Part shown: in pieces, positions 1-8,149 of the stretch
Layout: every line of letters begins with the position of its first letter
Position numbering within the stretch: the stretch's first letter is position 1
NCBI GenBank assembly: GCA_050250915.1
Contig: JBFWNT010000009.1
Span: 77,974 to 141,973 of the forward strand
Direction: 5' to 3'
DNA: 64,000 nt
Source of the DNA: Miltoncostaea sp050250915
Lineage (GTDB): Bacteria > Actinomycetota > Thermoleophilia > Miltoncostaeales > Miltoncostaeaceae
Position numbers and translations under genes: made by a program
The notes under the pieces: model-generated
The model's database searches: none
Seen by the model: only the letters and a program-made list of their open reading frames with translations
What the model was told of the DNA's origin: nothing

Positions 1-350
1 CCCGGCTGGGTGGGGTCGACGCGGCAGAACGGGATCACCCGGCCCGGCGCCGCGTCGGCGGCGGCGATGATGGCCGCGTTGGCCGCCGCGAACTGCTTGT
101 CCGGGCCCGGCTCGTTGGCCGGGAAGCACACGGCCGACTCGAGCTCCCACCGCTCCAGGTCCTCGAGCAGCCCGGCGGCGTCGAGCTGGTGGCCGTCGGC
201 GTCGCGCCCCAGGTGCACGTGGGCGTCGGCCGAGCCGCCGCGCGGCAGCGAGGCCACCGCCGCGGCCACCTCGTCCTCCAGCGCGCGCAGCGCATCCACG
301 TCCGCCCCGGCGCGGGCGAGCGCGCCGACGTCCTCGCCGAAGACCCTCAT
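1..350 (-). CDS. Amidohydrolase-family protein, N-terminal part
   Basis: Reads from ATG at 350 and is cut by the window edge, so about 116 residues are visible. A DAHVHLG motif (His44 and His46) after a short helical leader is the metal-binding HxH typical of TIM-barrel amidohydrolase_2-type enzymes. A later segment (ESAVCFPANEPGPDKQF) resembles the family's second strand region. Substrate cannot be inferred. Its start overlaps the stop of the upstream thioesterase gene by one base (TGATG), and a methyltransferase lies before that, so the three are probably co-transcribed. The family is likely; the reaction is unknown. Confidence 0.68.
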   Translation of the reverse strand, partial: MRVFGEDVGALARAGADVDALRALEDEVAAAVASLPRGGSADAHVHLGRDADGHQLDAAGLLEDLERWELESAVCFPANEPGPDKQFAAANAAIIAAADAAPGRVIPFCRVDPTQP

Positions 351-817
351 CAGAGGCCCTCGAATCCCGCGATCGCGTCGCGCATCGACTCGGGCATCCG
401 CGTGGGCTTCGGGGCCTCGTAGCCGCCGACGCCGACGATGGTGAGCACCGCGTCGGCCAGATGGCCCGGCGCCCCGCCCGAGATGCGCTCCAGCCGGACG
501 GCGTACTCGTGGCTGGACCCGCCGAGCCGGGTGACCCGCACGAAGGCCTCCACCTCGTCGTCGAAGCGGGCCGGCGCGCGGTAGTCCACCTCGAGGCTCC
601 GGACCACGAACAGGTGGCCGTCGGGGCCGAGCGGCGGCACGCCCACGTGGCGCCGGTAGGCCAGCACGGCGCGGTCGACGTGGTGGACGTATCGGCCGTA
701 GTAGACGACGGCGCCGAGGTCGGTCTCGGCCACGTCGACCCGCGACACGGCGCTGAACCGGAACGGCGGGACGCGGTCCGTGGGCCCCGAGTGGGCGTCG
801 GGCGTGCGGGCGCTCAC
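350..817 (-). CDS. Acyl-CoA thioesterase, hotdog fold (YbgC/FcbC type)
   Basis: 155 residues from a GTG at 817 that overlaps the methyltransferase stop (GTGA). The N-terminal half carries ETDLGAVVYYGRYVHHVDRA, which matches the 4HBT signature with its catalytic Asp in the TDxxGVVYxxxY context. A soluble tetrameric enzyme hydrolysing small acyl-CoA thioesters is expected. A clean hotdog length without extra domains supports the call. It lies between a methyltransferase and an amidohydrolase-like gene with overlapping ends, which suggests a small catabolic or modification operon, but no substrate can be named. Confidence 0.8.
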   Translation of the reverse strand: MSARTPDAHSGPTDRVPPFRFSAVSRVDVAETDLGAVVYYGRYVHHVDRAVLAYRRHVGVPPLGPDGHLFVVRSLEVDYRAPARFDDEVEAFVRVTRLGGSSHEYAVRLERISGGAPGHLADAVLTIVGVGGYEAPKPTRMPESMRDAIAGFEGL

Positions 818-1758
818 GCGCGCCGCCCGATCAGCAGGTGGTGGCGGCCGCCCTCCACGGGGACGGCCCGCTCCAGGGGCGCCCCGGCGGCGGCCATCCA
901 GCCGCGGTAGTCGTCGGCGGTCCACGCGTCGCCGCCGGCGGTGGAGACCAGCATCGCCACGCCGAAGCCGGGGCCCTGCGGGCTGCGGTCGCCCAGCACC
1001 TCGCCGATCAGCAGGAGCCCGCCGGGCCGCAGCGCCCCAGCCGCCGCCGCCACCAGCGCGGCGGCGGCGTCGCGGTCGAGCAGGTGGGCGATGTTCCCCA
1101 GGTGCACCGCGTCCCACGGCCCCTCCGGCAGGCCCGCGGTGGCGTCGCCCGCCACCGGCGTCACGCCGGCGGCCCGCAGGTCGGCCTCGCCGATCTCGAG
1201 CGTCCCGGGCAGGTCCAGCACGGTCACCTCCCAGCCGTCGCCCGCGAACGCCCGGGCGTGCACCCCGGGCGCGCCGCCCACGTCCAGCAGCCGGCCCCCC
1301 GGCGGCGCGGGGCCCACGGCGGGCAGGACCTCGGGGATCCGCGGCACGGTGACGTCGCGCATCGCGCGCATGAACCGCTCCCGGGTGGCGCGGTCGCCCG
1401 CCGACACGTCGTCGGGCGGCGCGCCGCTGCGCAGCGTGTCCGCCAGCGCCAGGTGGCTGCGGATGGCGCGCACCTCCAGACCCACCGCGCCGGCCAGGTC
1501 GCTGCCGTCCGCCGCGGGGCCCAGCAGCGCGCGGCCGCGCGCGGTGAGCCGGTACGCGCCCCCGACGCCGGCCTCCAGGACGCCGGCGGCCGCCAGGGCG
1601 CGCGCCACGATGCCCGCCGCCCGGGGGTCCACCCCGGCCGTACGGGCCGCCGCGTCGGGGGTCGCGCCGTCGCCGAACCCCTCCAGCAGGCCCGTCTCCA
1701 GGGCCGCCGAGGCGGTCAGGACCGCGCGCCAGTCGTCGAGGAGGGCGTCCCGGGGCAT
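814..1758 (-). CDS. SAM-dependent O-methyltransferase-like protein
   Basis: 314 residues. The N-terminal third (about 1-85) looks like the winged-helix dimerisation domain of plant/actinomycete-type O-methyltransferases (DAAARTAGVDPRAAGIVARAL, then YRLTARGRALL). The catalytic part has a glycine-rich SAM loop, GRLLDVGGAPGVHA, at about 150-163 and an acidic strand end, VTVLDLPG. Length and two-domain order fit the methyltransf_2/HTH_24 family. First gene of a tightly overlapping three-gene unit with the thioesterase and amidohydrolase. The acceptor molecule is unknown. Confidence 0.75.
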   Translation of the reverse strand: MPRDALLDDWRAVLTASAALETGLLEGFGDGATPDAAARTAGVDPRAAGIVARALAAAGVLEAGVGGAYRLTARGRALLGPAADGSDLAGAVGLEVRAIRSHLALADTLRSGAPPDDVSAGDRATRERFMRAMRDVTVPRIPEVLPAVGPAPPGGRLLDVGGAPGVHARAFAGDGWEVTVLDLPGTLEIGEADLRAAGVTPVAGDATAGLPEGPWDAVHLGNIAHLLDRDAAAALVAAAAGALRPGGLLLIGEVLGDRSPQGPGFGVAMLVSTAGGDAWTADDYRGWMAAAGAPLERAVPVEGGRHHLLIGRRA

Positions 1759-1797
1759 CCGGGAAGGCTAGTGACCGCGGCTGGTACCCTGCCGGGC

Positions 1798-2082
1798 GTG
1801 GCGCCGAAGCTCCGGAGGAACCAGAAGAAGAGCGGGGGACGCGGACGCCGGGCGAACTACGCGCCGGCCGCCGAGACCGTCGGCACCCGCAAGTACCTGC
1901 CGGTCGGCTGGGCCAACTGGCTCGGCTTCTTCCTGTTCGGGCTCATCGGGATCGCCCTCTTCTTCGAGACGATCAACGCGACCATCGAGCAGCGCGGCGC
2001 CGACCCCATCGCCGCCGGGATCATGACGGTCGTGTTCTTCATCATGACCTACCTCTTCGCGACCACACGGGTGAAGGACTAG
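1798..2082 (+). CDS. Small two-helix membrane protein
   Basis: 94 residues from GTG at 1798. A basic N-terminus (APKLRRNQKK) is followed by two hydrophobic segments at about residues 41-58 and 72-88, with a short loop between, so both ends should be cytosolic. The size and two-helix plan resemble the actinobacterial divisome protein CrgA, but no diagnostic motif can be seen and I do not assign that name. A TACCCT hexamer lies 7 bp before the GTG, so the message could be leaderless. Divergent from the methyltransferase gene. Confidence 0.6.
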   Translation: MAPKLRRNQKKSGGRGRRANYAPAAETVGTRKYLPVGWANWLGFFLFGLIGIALFFETINATIEQRGADPIAAGIMTVVFFIMTYLFATTRVKD

Positions 2083-2140
2083 CCCCTCCCGTCGGCATCG
2101 CATCGCGGGCGATGCGCCCGGGAGCCCGGTCGGCGGAGGC

Positions 2141-2899
2141 CTAGTTGGCGCGCACCTCGGCGACGCACGCGTCGTCGCCGCCGGCCCGGGTGGTGGCCAC
2201 CCGCAACTCGGCGTCGGGGGCGAACGCGGCCAGCATCCCCCGCCAGATCGCGCGGTCCAGGCCGCAGATCCGCTCGGGGTCGTGGAAGGCGAGCTCCTCG
2301 AAGGGGCACGCGCAGGCGCGGATGCCGCCCTCCCCCTCCGCGCGCGCGGCGAAGCCGTAGCGGGAGAGCACCCGCACCACGCCCTCCATCGCCTCGGTCA
2401 GCGACGCCCCGGGGGCCGACCGTCCCGCCGCGACCTCCGCGAGGCCCACCTCGAAGCCGAAGTCGTGGCCCACCCGCTCCAGCACCTCCTGCGGGCCGGC
2501 CGGGCCGGCCTCCGTGGTGGCGCGCAGCAGCAGGGCGGCGAGCAGGTCGTAGTGGCGCTCGGGCAGGGCGACCAGCACCTCGGCGTCGGCCAGGCGGTAG
2601 TGCTTGGCGGGGCGGCCGGCGCCGGGGCCGGAGCGGCCGTCGGGGCGGCGGAAGCCCGCCTCCAGGAACCCGTGCTCGACCAGCTTGTCCAGGTGGAAGC
2701 CCGCCAGGCGCCGGTCGATGCCGACCGTCGCGCCGATCTCGTCCTTGGTCTGCTCACGACCGGCGGACCGGATGGCGAAGAAGACGCGGCGGCGGGTGGG
2801 GTCGCCGAGCGCGGCGGCCAGCCTCCCGATGTCGCGCTCCGCGCGATCCTCCACGAACGTCTCTCGCACGCCCCTCGACCCCCCTGCGGGCTGGTCCAT
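2141..2899 (-). CDS. sufR: SufR-like winged-helix regulator with C-terminal cysteines
   Basis: 252 residues from ATG 2899; GTG 2869 is an alternative because a -10-like TATCCT sits only 3 bp before the ATG. The N-terminus is an ArsR/DeoR-type winged helix (LGDPTRRRVFFAIRSAG, then TVGIDRRLAGFHLDKLVEHG). The C-terminus has Cys196, Cys198 (CPFEELAFHDPE), Cys212 and Cys245, the arrangement by which SufR proteins hold a Fe-S cluster. SufR represses suf genes in cyanobacteria and mycobacteria. Location 1.5 kb from the suf operon supports that role, which is inferred here. An intervening divergent secreted-protein gene is unusual. Confidence 0.7.
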   Translation of the reverse strand: MDQPAGGSRGVRETFVEDRAERDIGRLAAALGDPTRRRVFFAIRSAGREQTKDEIGATVGIDRRLAGFHLDKLVEHGFLEAGFRRPDGRSGPGAGRPAKHYRLADAEVLVALPERHYDLLAALLLRATTEAGPAGPQEVLERVGHDFGFEVGLAEVAAGRSAPGASLTEAMEGVVRVLSRYGFAARAEGEGGIRACACPFEELAFHDPERICGLDRAIWRGMLAAFAPDAELRVATTRAGGDDACVAEVRAN

Positions 2900-2935
2900 G
2901 CCAGGATACACCGGACCCGTTGTACCGTCCGGGCC

Positions 2936-4282
2936 ATGCGCCGCGCCCTCGCCGCCGCCACGCTCGGGCTCCTGGCCGCCGCCGTCCCCGCGACGGCCGC
3001 ATGGGAGCAGCCCGCACGCGCGTCGCAGGGCCCGCTGCCCGCCCACTCCCCCACCGTGGCGATGAACGCGCGCGGCGACGCGGTGGCCGCCTGGGTGCGC
3101 GGCGCCCGGCGCGCGCAGATGATCGTGGTGAGCGTGCGCGCCGCCGGGCAGACCTGGAGCGACCCCGTCGCCGTCTCCCGCCGGCGCCGTCCCGCGATCG
3201 ACCCCGTCGCGACCATCGACGCCCAGGGCGGCATCGTGGTGGTGTGGCGCCAGGTGGTGCGGGTCCGGCGCGTCCCGACGGCCGACGGCCCGCGCCGCCA
3301 GGCCGTCTACGTCGTCCGCGCCCGCCAGCGCGCGCTCGGGTCGCCGCGGTGGAGCCGCGTGACCACCCTGTCCAGCCCGCGCGAGAAGGTGGGCGCGCCG
3401 AGCGCGGCCTCCGACGCCTCGGGCGACGTCATCGCCACATGGCACTGGGGCACCGGCACGTCCCCCGCCGACCCGGGGTTCGTGGGCCAGGTGCAGTACG
3501 CGGAGCGGCCGGTCGGCTCCGGCTGGACCGGGCCGAAGCGCATCTCGCGCAGCGCCGGCTGCTCGGAGGTGCGGCGGCCGAAGGTGGCGGAGGGGGCGCT
3601 CGGCGACGCCGTGATCTGGTGGCAGTGCGACCTGCCCGCCGGCCGCAGCACCGCCATGGCCGTCGCGCGCCCGGCCGGCAGGCCCCTGGGGCCGGAGGCG
3701 CAGCTGCCGATCATGCAGCGGGGCGACCTGAACGCCGACCTCGCCGTGGCCCCCACCGGTCGCGCCACGGCGGTGAGCGCCGGCGCCGACGGCACCGTCC
3801 AGTGGTGGCGCGGCGACGTGGGCGACACCCTCACCCTGAGCGCCCTCGCGGCGCTCACCACCACCGAGCGCATCGACGTCGGGGCGGGCCCGCCGCGCGT
3901 CGCGGTGAGCACTGCCGGCGACGCCCTGACGGCCTGGACCGACCTGCTCGGGCGTCCGCGCGCCGCCCCCGTCGCGACCGACCTGGGCGTGGGCGCCCCG
4001 GTCTCGCTCGGCGAGGCCGCCCGCGATCCCGGTCCGATGGCCGTCGCCGTGGGCGACGGCCGCCAGGGCGTGGTGGCGTGGTACGCCGACGGCCGCGTCG
4101 TGGCGGCCCAGCGCGCCGCCACCGGGGGCTTCGCGCCCGCGGCCCCGATCTCGGGCAGCGGAGTGGTCCCGGAGGACGGCCCGGCCGTCGCCGGCGACGG
4201 CATCGGCAACGCCGTGGCGTTCTGGACGCGGGGACCCGCGGGGCGCACCGTGGTCGAGCGAGCCGCCACGGCCACGCCGTAG
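2936..4282 (+). CDS. Secreted beta-propeller-like repeat protein
   Basis: 448 residues from ATG 2936 with a signal peptide (MRRALAAATLGLLAAAVPATAA). The mature part repeats a pattern of about 50-60 residues: a hydrophobic strand, NARGDAVAAWVRG / DAQGGIVVVWRQ / DASGDVIATWHWG / TAGDALTAWTD / GIGNAVAFWTRG, each of the form (D/N)xxGxxxxxW. This is typical of extracellular propeller-like proteins common in Solirubrobacterales. No catalytic residues are seen and its function is unknown. It starts 36 bp from the divergent sufR-like gene and ends 135 bp before sufB. Confidence 0.7.
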   Translation: MRRALAAATLGLLAAAVPATAAWEQPARASQGPLPAHSPTVAMNARGDAVAAWVRGARRAQMIVVSVRAAGQTWSDPVAVSRRRRPAIDPVATIDAQGGIVVVWRQVVRVRRVPTADGPRRQAVYVVRARQRALGSPRWSRVTTLSSPREKVGAPSAASDASGDVIATWHWGTGTSPADPGFVGQVQYAERPVGSGWTGPKRISRSAGCSEVRRPKVAEGALGDAVIWWQCDLPAGRSTAMAVARPAGRPLGPEAQLPIMQRGDLNADLAVAPTGRATAVSAGADGTVQWWRGDVGDTLTLSALAALTTTERIDVGAGPPRVAVSTAGDALTAWTDLLGRPRAAPVATDLGVGAPVSLGEAARDPGPMAVAVGDGRQGVVAWYADGRVVAAQRAATGGFAPAAPISGSGVVPEDGPAVAGDGIGNAVAFWTRGPAGRTVVERAATATP

Positions 4283-4417
4283 CCGGTATCCTGGCCGGCG
4301 ACGTCCGCCGTGCCCACAAGGGGACGTTCCACCGGGCGCGCCCGCCTTCCACCGATTACGGTGACGGGCGTATCCTTTAGAGCGACGACGTCGACGACCC
4401 AGCGACCGGGAGGGCCC

Positions 4418-5824
4418 GTGTCCACCATCAAGCCGCCCGACATCGATCTCGGCCAGTACAAGTTCGGCTGGCACGACCCGGCCAACTACGTGTTCGAGCC
4501 CAAGCGGGGCCTGAACGCGGACGTGGTGCGCGAGATCTCGTTCCTCAAGGGCGAGCCGGAGTGGATGCTGAAGTTCCGCCTGCGCGCGCTGGAGATCTTC
4601 GAGCGCAAGCCCATGCCCGACTGGGGCGGGGACATGAGCGGGATCGACTTCCAGAACATCTTCTACTTCATCCGCAGCTCGGAGAAGCAGAGCACCGACT
4701 GGAACGACGTCCCCGCCGACATCAAGAACACGTTCGACCGGCTGGGCATCCCGGAGGCCGAGCAGAAGTACCTCTCCGGCGTCTCCGCCCAGTACGAGTC
4801 CGAGGTCGTCTACCACTCGATCCGCGAGGACCTCGAGAAGAAGGGCGTGATCTTCTGCGACACGGACACGGCGCTCCGTGAGCACGAGGACCTCTTCAAG
4901 GAGCACTGGGCCACGGTCATCCCGCCCGGCGACAACAAGCTCGCCGCGCTCAACTCGGCCGTGTGGTCCGGCGGCTCGTTCATCTGGGTGCCGCCGGGCG
5001 TCCAGGTGGAGATCCCGCTGCAGGCCTACTTCCGCATCAACGCCGAGAACATGGGCCAGTTCGAGCGGACGCTGATCATCTGCGAGCCGGGCTCGTTCGT
5101 GCACTACGTCGAGGGCTGCACGGCCCCCGTGTACACGAGCGACTCCCTGCACTCGGCGGTGGTGGAGATCATCGTCAAGGAGGGCGCCCGCTGCCGGTAC
5201 ACGACCATCCAGAACTGGTCGACCAACGTCTACAACCTGGTCACCAAGCGGGCGGTCGCGCAGAAGAACGCCACGATGGAGTGGGTCGACGGCAACCTCG
5301 GCTCCAAGCTGACGATGAAGTACCCCGCGGTGTGGATGACCGGCCCGGGCGCGCGCGGCGAGGTGCTGTCGGTGGCGATGGCGTCCGAGGGGATGCACCA
5401 GGACGCCGGCGCCAAGATGGTCCACGTCGCCCCCGACACGTCCTCCACGATCGTCTCCAAGTCGATCTCGCGCGGCGGCGGGCGCACCAGCTACCGCGGC
5501 CTGGTCCAGGTGGACCCCGGCGCGAAGCGCGCGAAGGCGTCGGTGGTCTGCGACGCGCTGCTCCTGGACGAGGACAGCCGCTCGGACACCTACCCCTACA
5601 TGGACATCCGCGAGGAGGACGCCTCCATCGGCCACGAGGCCACGGTGTCCAAGGTCGCGGACGACCAGATCTTCTACCTCATGAGCCGCGGCCTCTCCGA
5701 GGAGGAGGCCATGGCGATGATCGTGCGCGGCTTCATCGAGCCGATCGCCAAGGAGCTGCCCATGGAGTACGCGGTCGAGCTCAACCGGCTCATCGAGCTG
5801 CAGATGGAGGGCTCGATTGGCTAG
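4418..5824 (+). CDS. sufB: Fe-S cluster assembly scaffold protein SufB
   Basis: 468 residues, the usual SufB length, from GTG 4418 with a GGGAGGG ribosome site 4 bp upstream. Typical SufB blocks are present: FQNIFYFIRSSEKQ, LSGVSAQYESEVVYHSI, WVPPGVQVEIPLQAYFRIN, and C-terminal SRSDTYPYMDIREEDASIGHEATVSKV. SufB forms the SufBC2D scaffold on which the cluster is built. First gene of an eight-gene operon. A TATCCT -10-like sequence at 4369-4374 lies about 44 bp upstream. Confidence 0.97.
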   Translation: MSTIKPPDIDLGQYKFGWHDPANYVFEPKRGLNADVVREISFLKGEPEWMLKFRLRALEIFERKPMPDWGGDMSGIDFQNIFYFIRSSEKQSTDWNDVPADIKNTFDRLGIPEAEQKYLSGVSAQYESEVVYHSIREDLEKKGVIFCDTDTALREHEDLFKEHWATVIPPGDNKLAALNSAVWSGGSFIWVPPGVQVEIPLQAYFRINAENMGQFERTLIICEPGSFVHYVEGCTAPVYTSDSLHSAVVEIIVKEGARCRYTTIQNWSTNVYNLVTKRAVAQKNATMEWVDGNLGSKLTMKYPAVWMTGPGARGEVLSVAMASEGMHQDAGAKMVHVAPDTSSTIVSKSISRGGGRTSYRGLVQVDPGAKRAKASVVCDALLLDEDSRSDTYPYMDIREEDASIGHEATVSKVADDQIFYLMSRGLSEEEAMAMIVRGFIEPIAKELPMEYAVELNRLIELQMEGSIG

Positions 5825-7034
5825 CCCGACCTGGGCCGACGAGGCCCGCACGGCGGCCGTCGACAACCTCGCCTCGCTCCCGGCCCTCACCGGCCGGGAG
5901 GAGGACTGGCGCTTCACCCCGCCGACCGACCTCGGCCTGGGCGACGCCGAGCCGGACGCCCCCGGGGCCTCCGCCGTGCCCGCCCCGGCCGGCGGCCCGC
6001 GGGCCGCGCGCCTGGCGCTGGTGGACGGCGCCCCTGCCGCCCCGTCCCTGGAGGACCTGCCGGAGGGCGTCATCGTCGCCGAGCTGGGCGCCGCGCTGGC
6101 GGAGCACGAGGGCCTGGTGCGCGAGCGCCTCTATGGCCTGATCGGCTTCGACGGGCGCCCCGGTGCGCTCAACGCCGCCCGCTGGGACGGCGGCCTGCTG
6201 GTGTACGTGCCGCGCGGCGTGGAGGTGGCGCTGCCGGTCGAGGCGATCCTCACCGCGACGGGCGCGACGGGCCGCGTGTTCGGCCGCTCCCTGGTGGTGG
6301 TCGAGGAGGGCGCGAAGGCGACGGTCATCGAGCGCTACGCCTCCGGCGATCTGGCCGGCCCGGTCAGCGCGTCGTCGGCCGTGGAGCTCTACGTCGGCCA
6401 GGGCGCCGAGCTGGAGCACGTGTCGGTCATCGACTGGGGCGCCGGCGTGCGCCACCACGCGATGCTCCGCGCCCAGGTCGGCCGCGACGCCCGCGCCCGC
6501 TCCGTGGTGGTCACGCTGGGCGGCGACGTCGTCCGCGTGGAGCCCACCATGGTCGTGGCCGGCCCCGGCGCCGACGCCCGCGCGCTGGGCCTCTACTTCG
6601 CGGCCGGCGACCAGCACTTCGAGCACCGCGTCGTCGCCCGCCACGAGGCGCCGCAGGCGTACTCGAACCTGCTCTACAAGGGCGCGATCCAGGACCACGC
6701 GCACACGGTCTTCTTCGGCAACCTGGTCGTGCCGCCCGGCGCGCCCGGCACCGACGCGTACCAGACCAACCGGAACCTGGTGCTCAACGACGGCGCCCGC
6801 GCCGACACGATCCCCTTCCTGGAGATCGAGACGGCCGAGGTCAAGTGCTCCCACGCCGGCGCGGTCGGCCGGGTGGACGACGAGCACCTGTTCTACCTCC
6901 AGTCGCGGGGCGTCCCGACGCCGCAGGCCAAGCGCCTGATCGTCATGGGCTTCCTCCAGGAGGTGCTGGAGCAGGTGAGCCTGCAGGAGCTCCGCGAGGA
7001 GCTCGAGGGCGCCGTCCAGGAGAAGCTCAACTGA
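5817..7034 (+). CDS. sufD: Fe-S cluster assembly protein SufD
   Basis: 405 residues, starting at TTG 5817 inside the end of sufB (8-bp overlap). A variable N-terminus precedes the right-handed beta-helix core shared with SufB, and the C-terminus has LNDGARADTIPFLEIETAEVKCSH and GAVGRVDDEHLFYLQSRG, including the conserved His of the SufB-SufD interface. SufD partners SufB and SufC in the cytosolic scaffold. Translational coupling to sufB is expected from the overlap. The TTG start is the only start codon in the right place. Confidence 0.95.
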   Translation: MASPTWADEARTAAVDNLASLPALTGREEDWRFTPPTDLGLGDAEPDAPGASAVPAPAGGPRAARLALVDGAPAAPSLEDLPEGVIVAELGAALAEHEGLVRERLYGLIGFDGRPGALNAARWDGGLLVYVPRGVEVALPVEAILTATGATGRVFGRSLVVVEEGAKATVIERYASGDLAGPVSASSAVELYVGQGAELEHVSVIDWGAGVRHHAMLRAQVGRDARARSVVVTLGGDVVRVEPTMVVAGPGADARALGLYFAAGDQHFEHRVVARHEAPQAYSNLLYKGAIQDHAHTVFFGNLVVPPGAPGTDAYQTNRNLVLNDGARADTIPFLEIETAEVKCSHAGAVGRVDDEHLFYLQSRGVPTPQAKRLIVMGFLQEVLEQVSLQELREELEGAVQEKLN

Positions 7035-7360
7035 TCGACGTCGCCGGCATCGAGGACCTCGCCCCCGGCGAGCCCCGCCTCGTCGAGGTCGAGGGCACGC
7101 CCGTCTGCCTGGTGAACGTCGACGGGACCGTCCACGCGGTGCACGACATCTGCACCCACGCGATGGAGTCCCTCAGCGGCGGCTGGGTGGAGGGGGACAC
7201 CATCGAGTGCCCCCGCCACGGCGCGGCGTTCTCCCTCGAGACCGGCGCCGCCCTGAGCCCGCCGGCGACCCGCCCCCTCCCCGTCTTCCGGGTGGAGGTC
7301 AGAGACGGCCGCGTGCTGCTCGACCCCACGCCCAGCCACGACCACCCGATCGTCCGATAG
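7031..7360 (+). CDS. Rieske [2Fe-2S] ferredoxin of the suf operon
   Basis: 109 residues. Rieske ligands are clear: C-x-H in DICTHAMESLSGG and C-x-x-H in IECPRHGAAF. Such a ferredoxin between sufD and sufC is common in actinobacteria, where it is often annotated as a dioxygenase ferredoxin subunit; a role as electron donor in cluster assembly is inferred. No ATG, GTG or TTG lies upstream of the first conserved block. The best start is CTG 7031 (LIDVAGIEDL), overlapping the sufD stop as CTGA. The next possible GTG, about 80 bases downstream, would cut off the N-terminal strands. Confidence 0.88.
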   Translation: MIDVAGIEDLAPGEPRLVEVEGTPVCLVNVDGTVHAVHDICTHAMESLSGGWVEGDTIECPRHGAAFSLETGAALSPPATRPLPVFRVEVRDGRVLLDPTPSHDHPIVR

Positions 7361-7378
7361 CCAGCACCGAGGAGTGAT

Positions 7379-8149
7379 GTGAGCGATCCCATCCTGCAGA
7401 TCAGCGGCCTCGAGGTCGCCGTGGACGGCACCCCGATCCTGAAGGGGGTCGACCTGGAGGTCCCCCAGGGCGAGGTCCACGCGCTGATGGGGCCGAACGG
7501 CTCCGGCAAGAGCACCCTGGCCTACGCCCTCGCCGGCCACCCGCGCTACGAGATCACCGGCGGCACCGCGAAGTTCGCGGGCGAGGACATCGCCGAGATG
7601 GAGCCCGACGAGCGCGCCAAGCTCGGCCTGTTCCTGGCGATGCAGTACCCCGTCGAGGTGCCCGGCGTCTCGGTCATGAACTTCCTGCGGACGTCGCTCA
7701 ACGCCATCCGCGGCGAGGAGATCTCCCCGCGCGACTTCATCAAGCTGTTCGACGAGAAGTCGAAGCTGCTGGGCTTCAACCGCGACTTCGCCGACCGCTA
7801 CCTCAACGAGGGCTTCTCGGGCGGCGAGAAGAAGCGCCACGAGATCCTCCAGATGGCGATGATCGAGCCGAAGTTCGCCGTGCTCGACGAGACCGACTCG
7901 GGCCTGGACGTCGACGCGCTGAAGGTCGTGTCCGAGGGCGTCAACACGATGCGCGGCCCGGAGCTGGGCGTCCTGATCATCACCCACTACACGCGGATCC
8001 TGCGGTACATCACGCCGGACGTGGTGCACGTGATGTTCGAGGGGCGCATCGCCAGGACCGGCGGCCCCGAGCTGGCCGACTACCTGGAGGAGAACGGCTA
8101 CGTGGAGTTCGGGGTGGCCGAGGAGGCCGCCGCCCCGGCCGGCTCGTAA
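7379..8149 (+). CDS. sufC: Fe-S assembly ATPase SufC
   Basis: 256 residues from GTG 7379 preceded by GAGGAG. ABC-ATPase motifs: Walker A GPNGSGKST at about 41-49, the SufC-type signature NEGFSGGEKKRHEILQM, Walker B AVLDETDSGLD, and the switch His in IITHYTRIL. SufC drives conformational change of the SufBCD scaffold. It lies between the Rieske gene and sufS, whose start overlaps its stop (TAATG), so translation is coupled. Confidence 0.97.
   Translation: MSDPILQISGLEVAVDGTPILKGVDLEVPQGEVHALMGPNGSGKSTLAYALAGHPRYEITGGTAKFAGEDIAEMEPDERAKLGLFLAMQYPVEVPGVSVMNFLRTSLNAIRGEEISPRDFIKLFDEKSKLLGFNRDFADRYLNEGFSGGEKKRHEILQMAMIEPKFAVLDETDSGLDVDALKVVSEGVNTMRGPELGVLIITHYTRILRYITPDVVHVMFEGRIARTGGPELADYLEENGYVEFGVAEEAAAPAGS

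Noticed and set aside
2141..6073. Very long open frames (over 1000 codons) antisense to the suf genes, and similar ones at 12381-16133 and 47840-51205
   Set aside because: In such GC-rich DNA, antisense frames lack stops. Their translations are low-complexity Arg/Ala/Gly/Pro-rich, while the opposite strand encodes clear conserved proteins.
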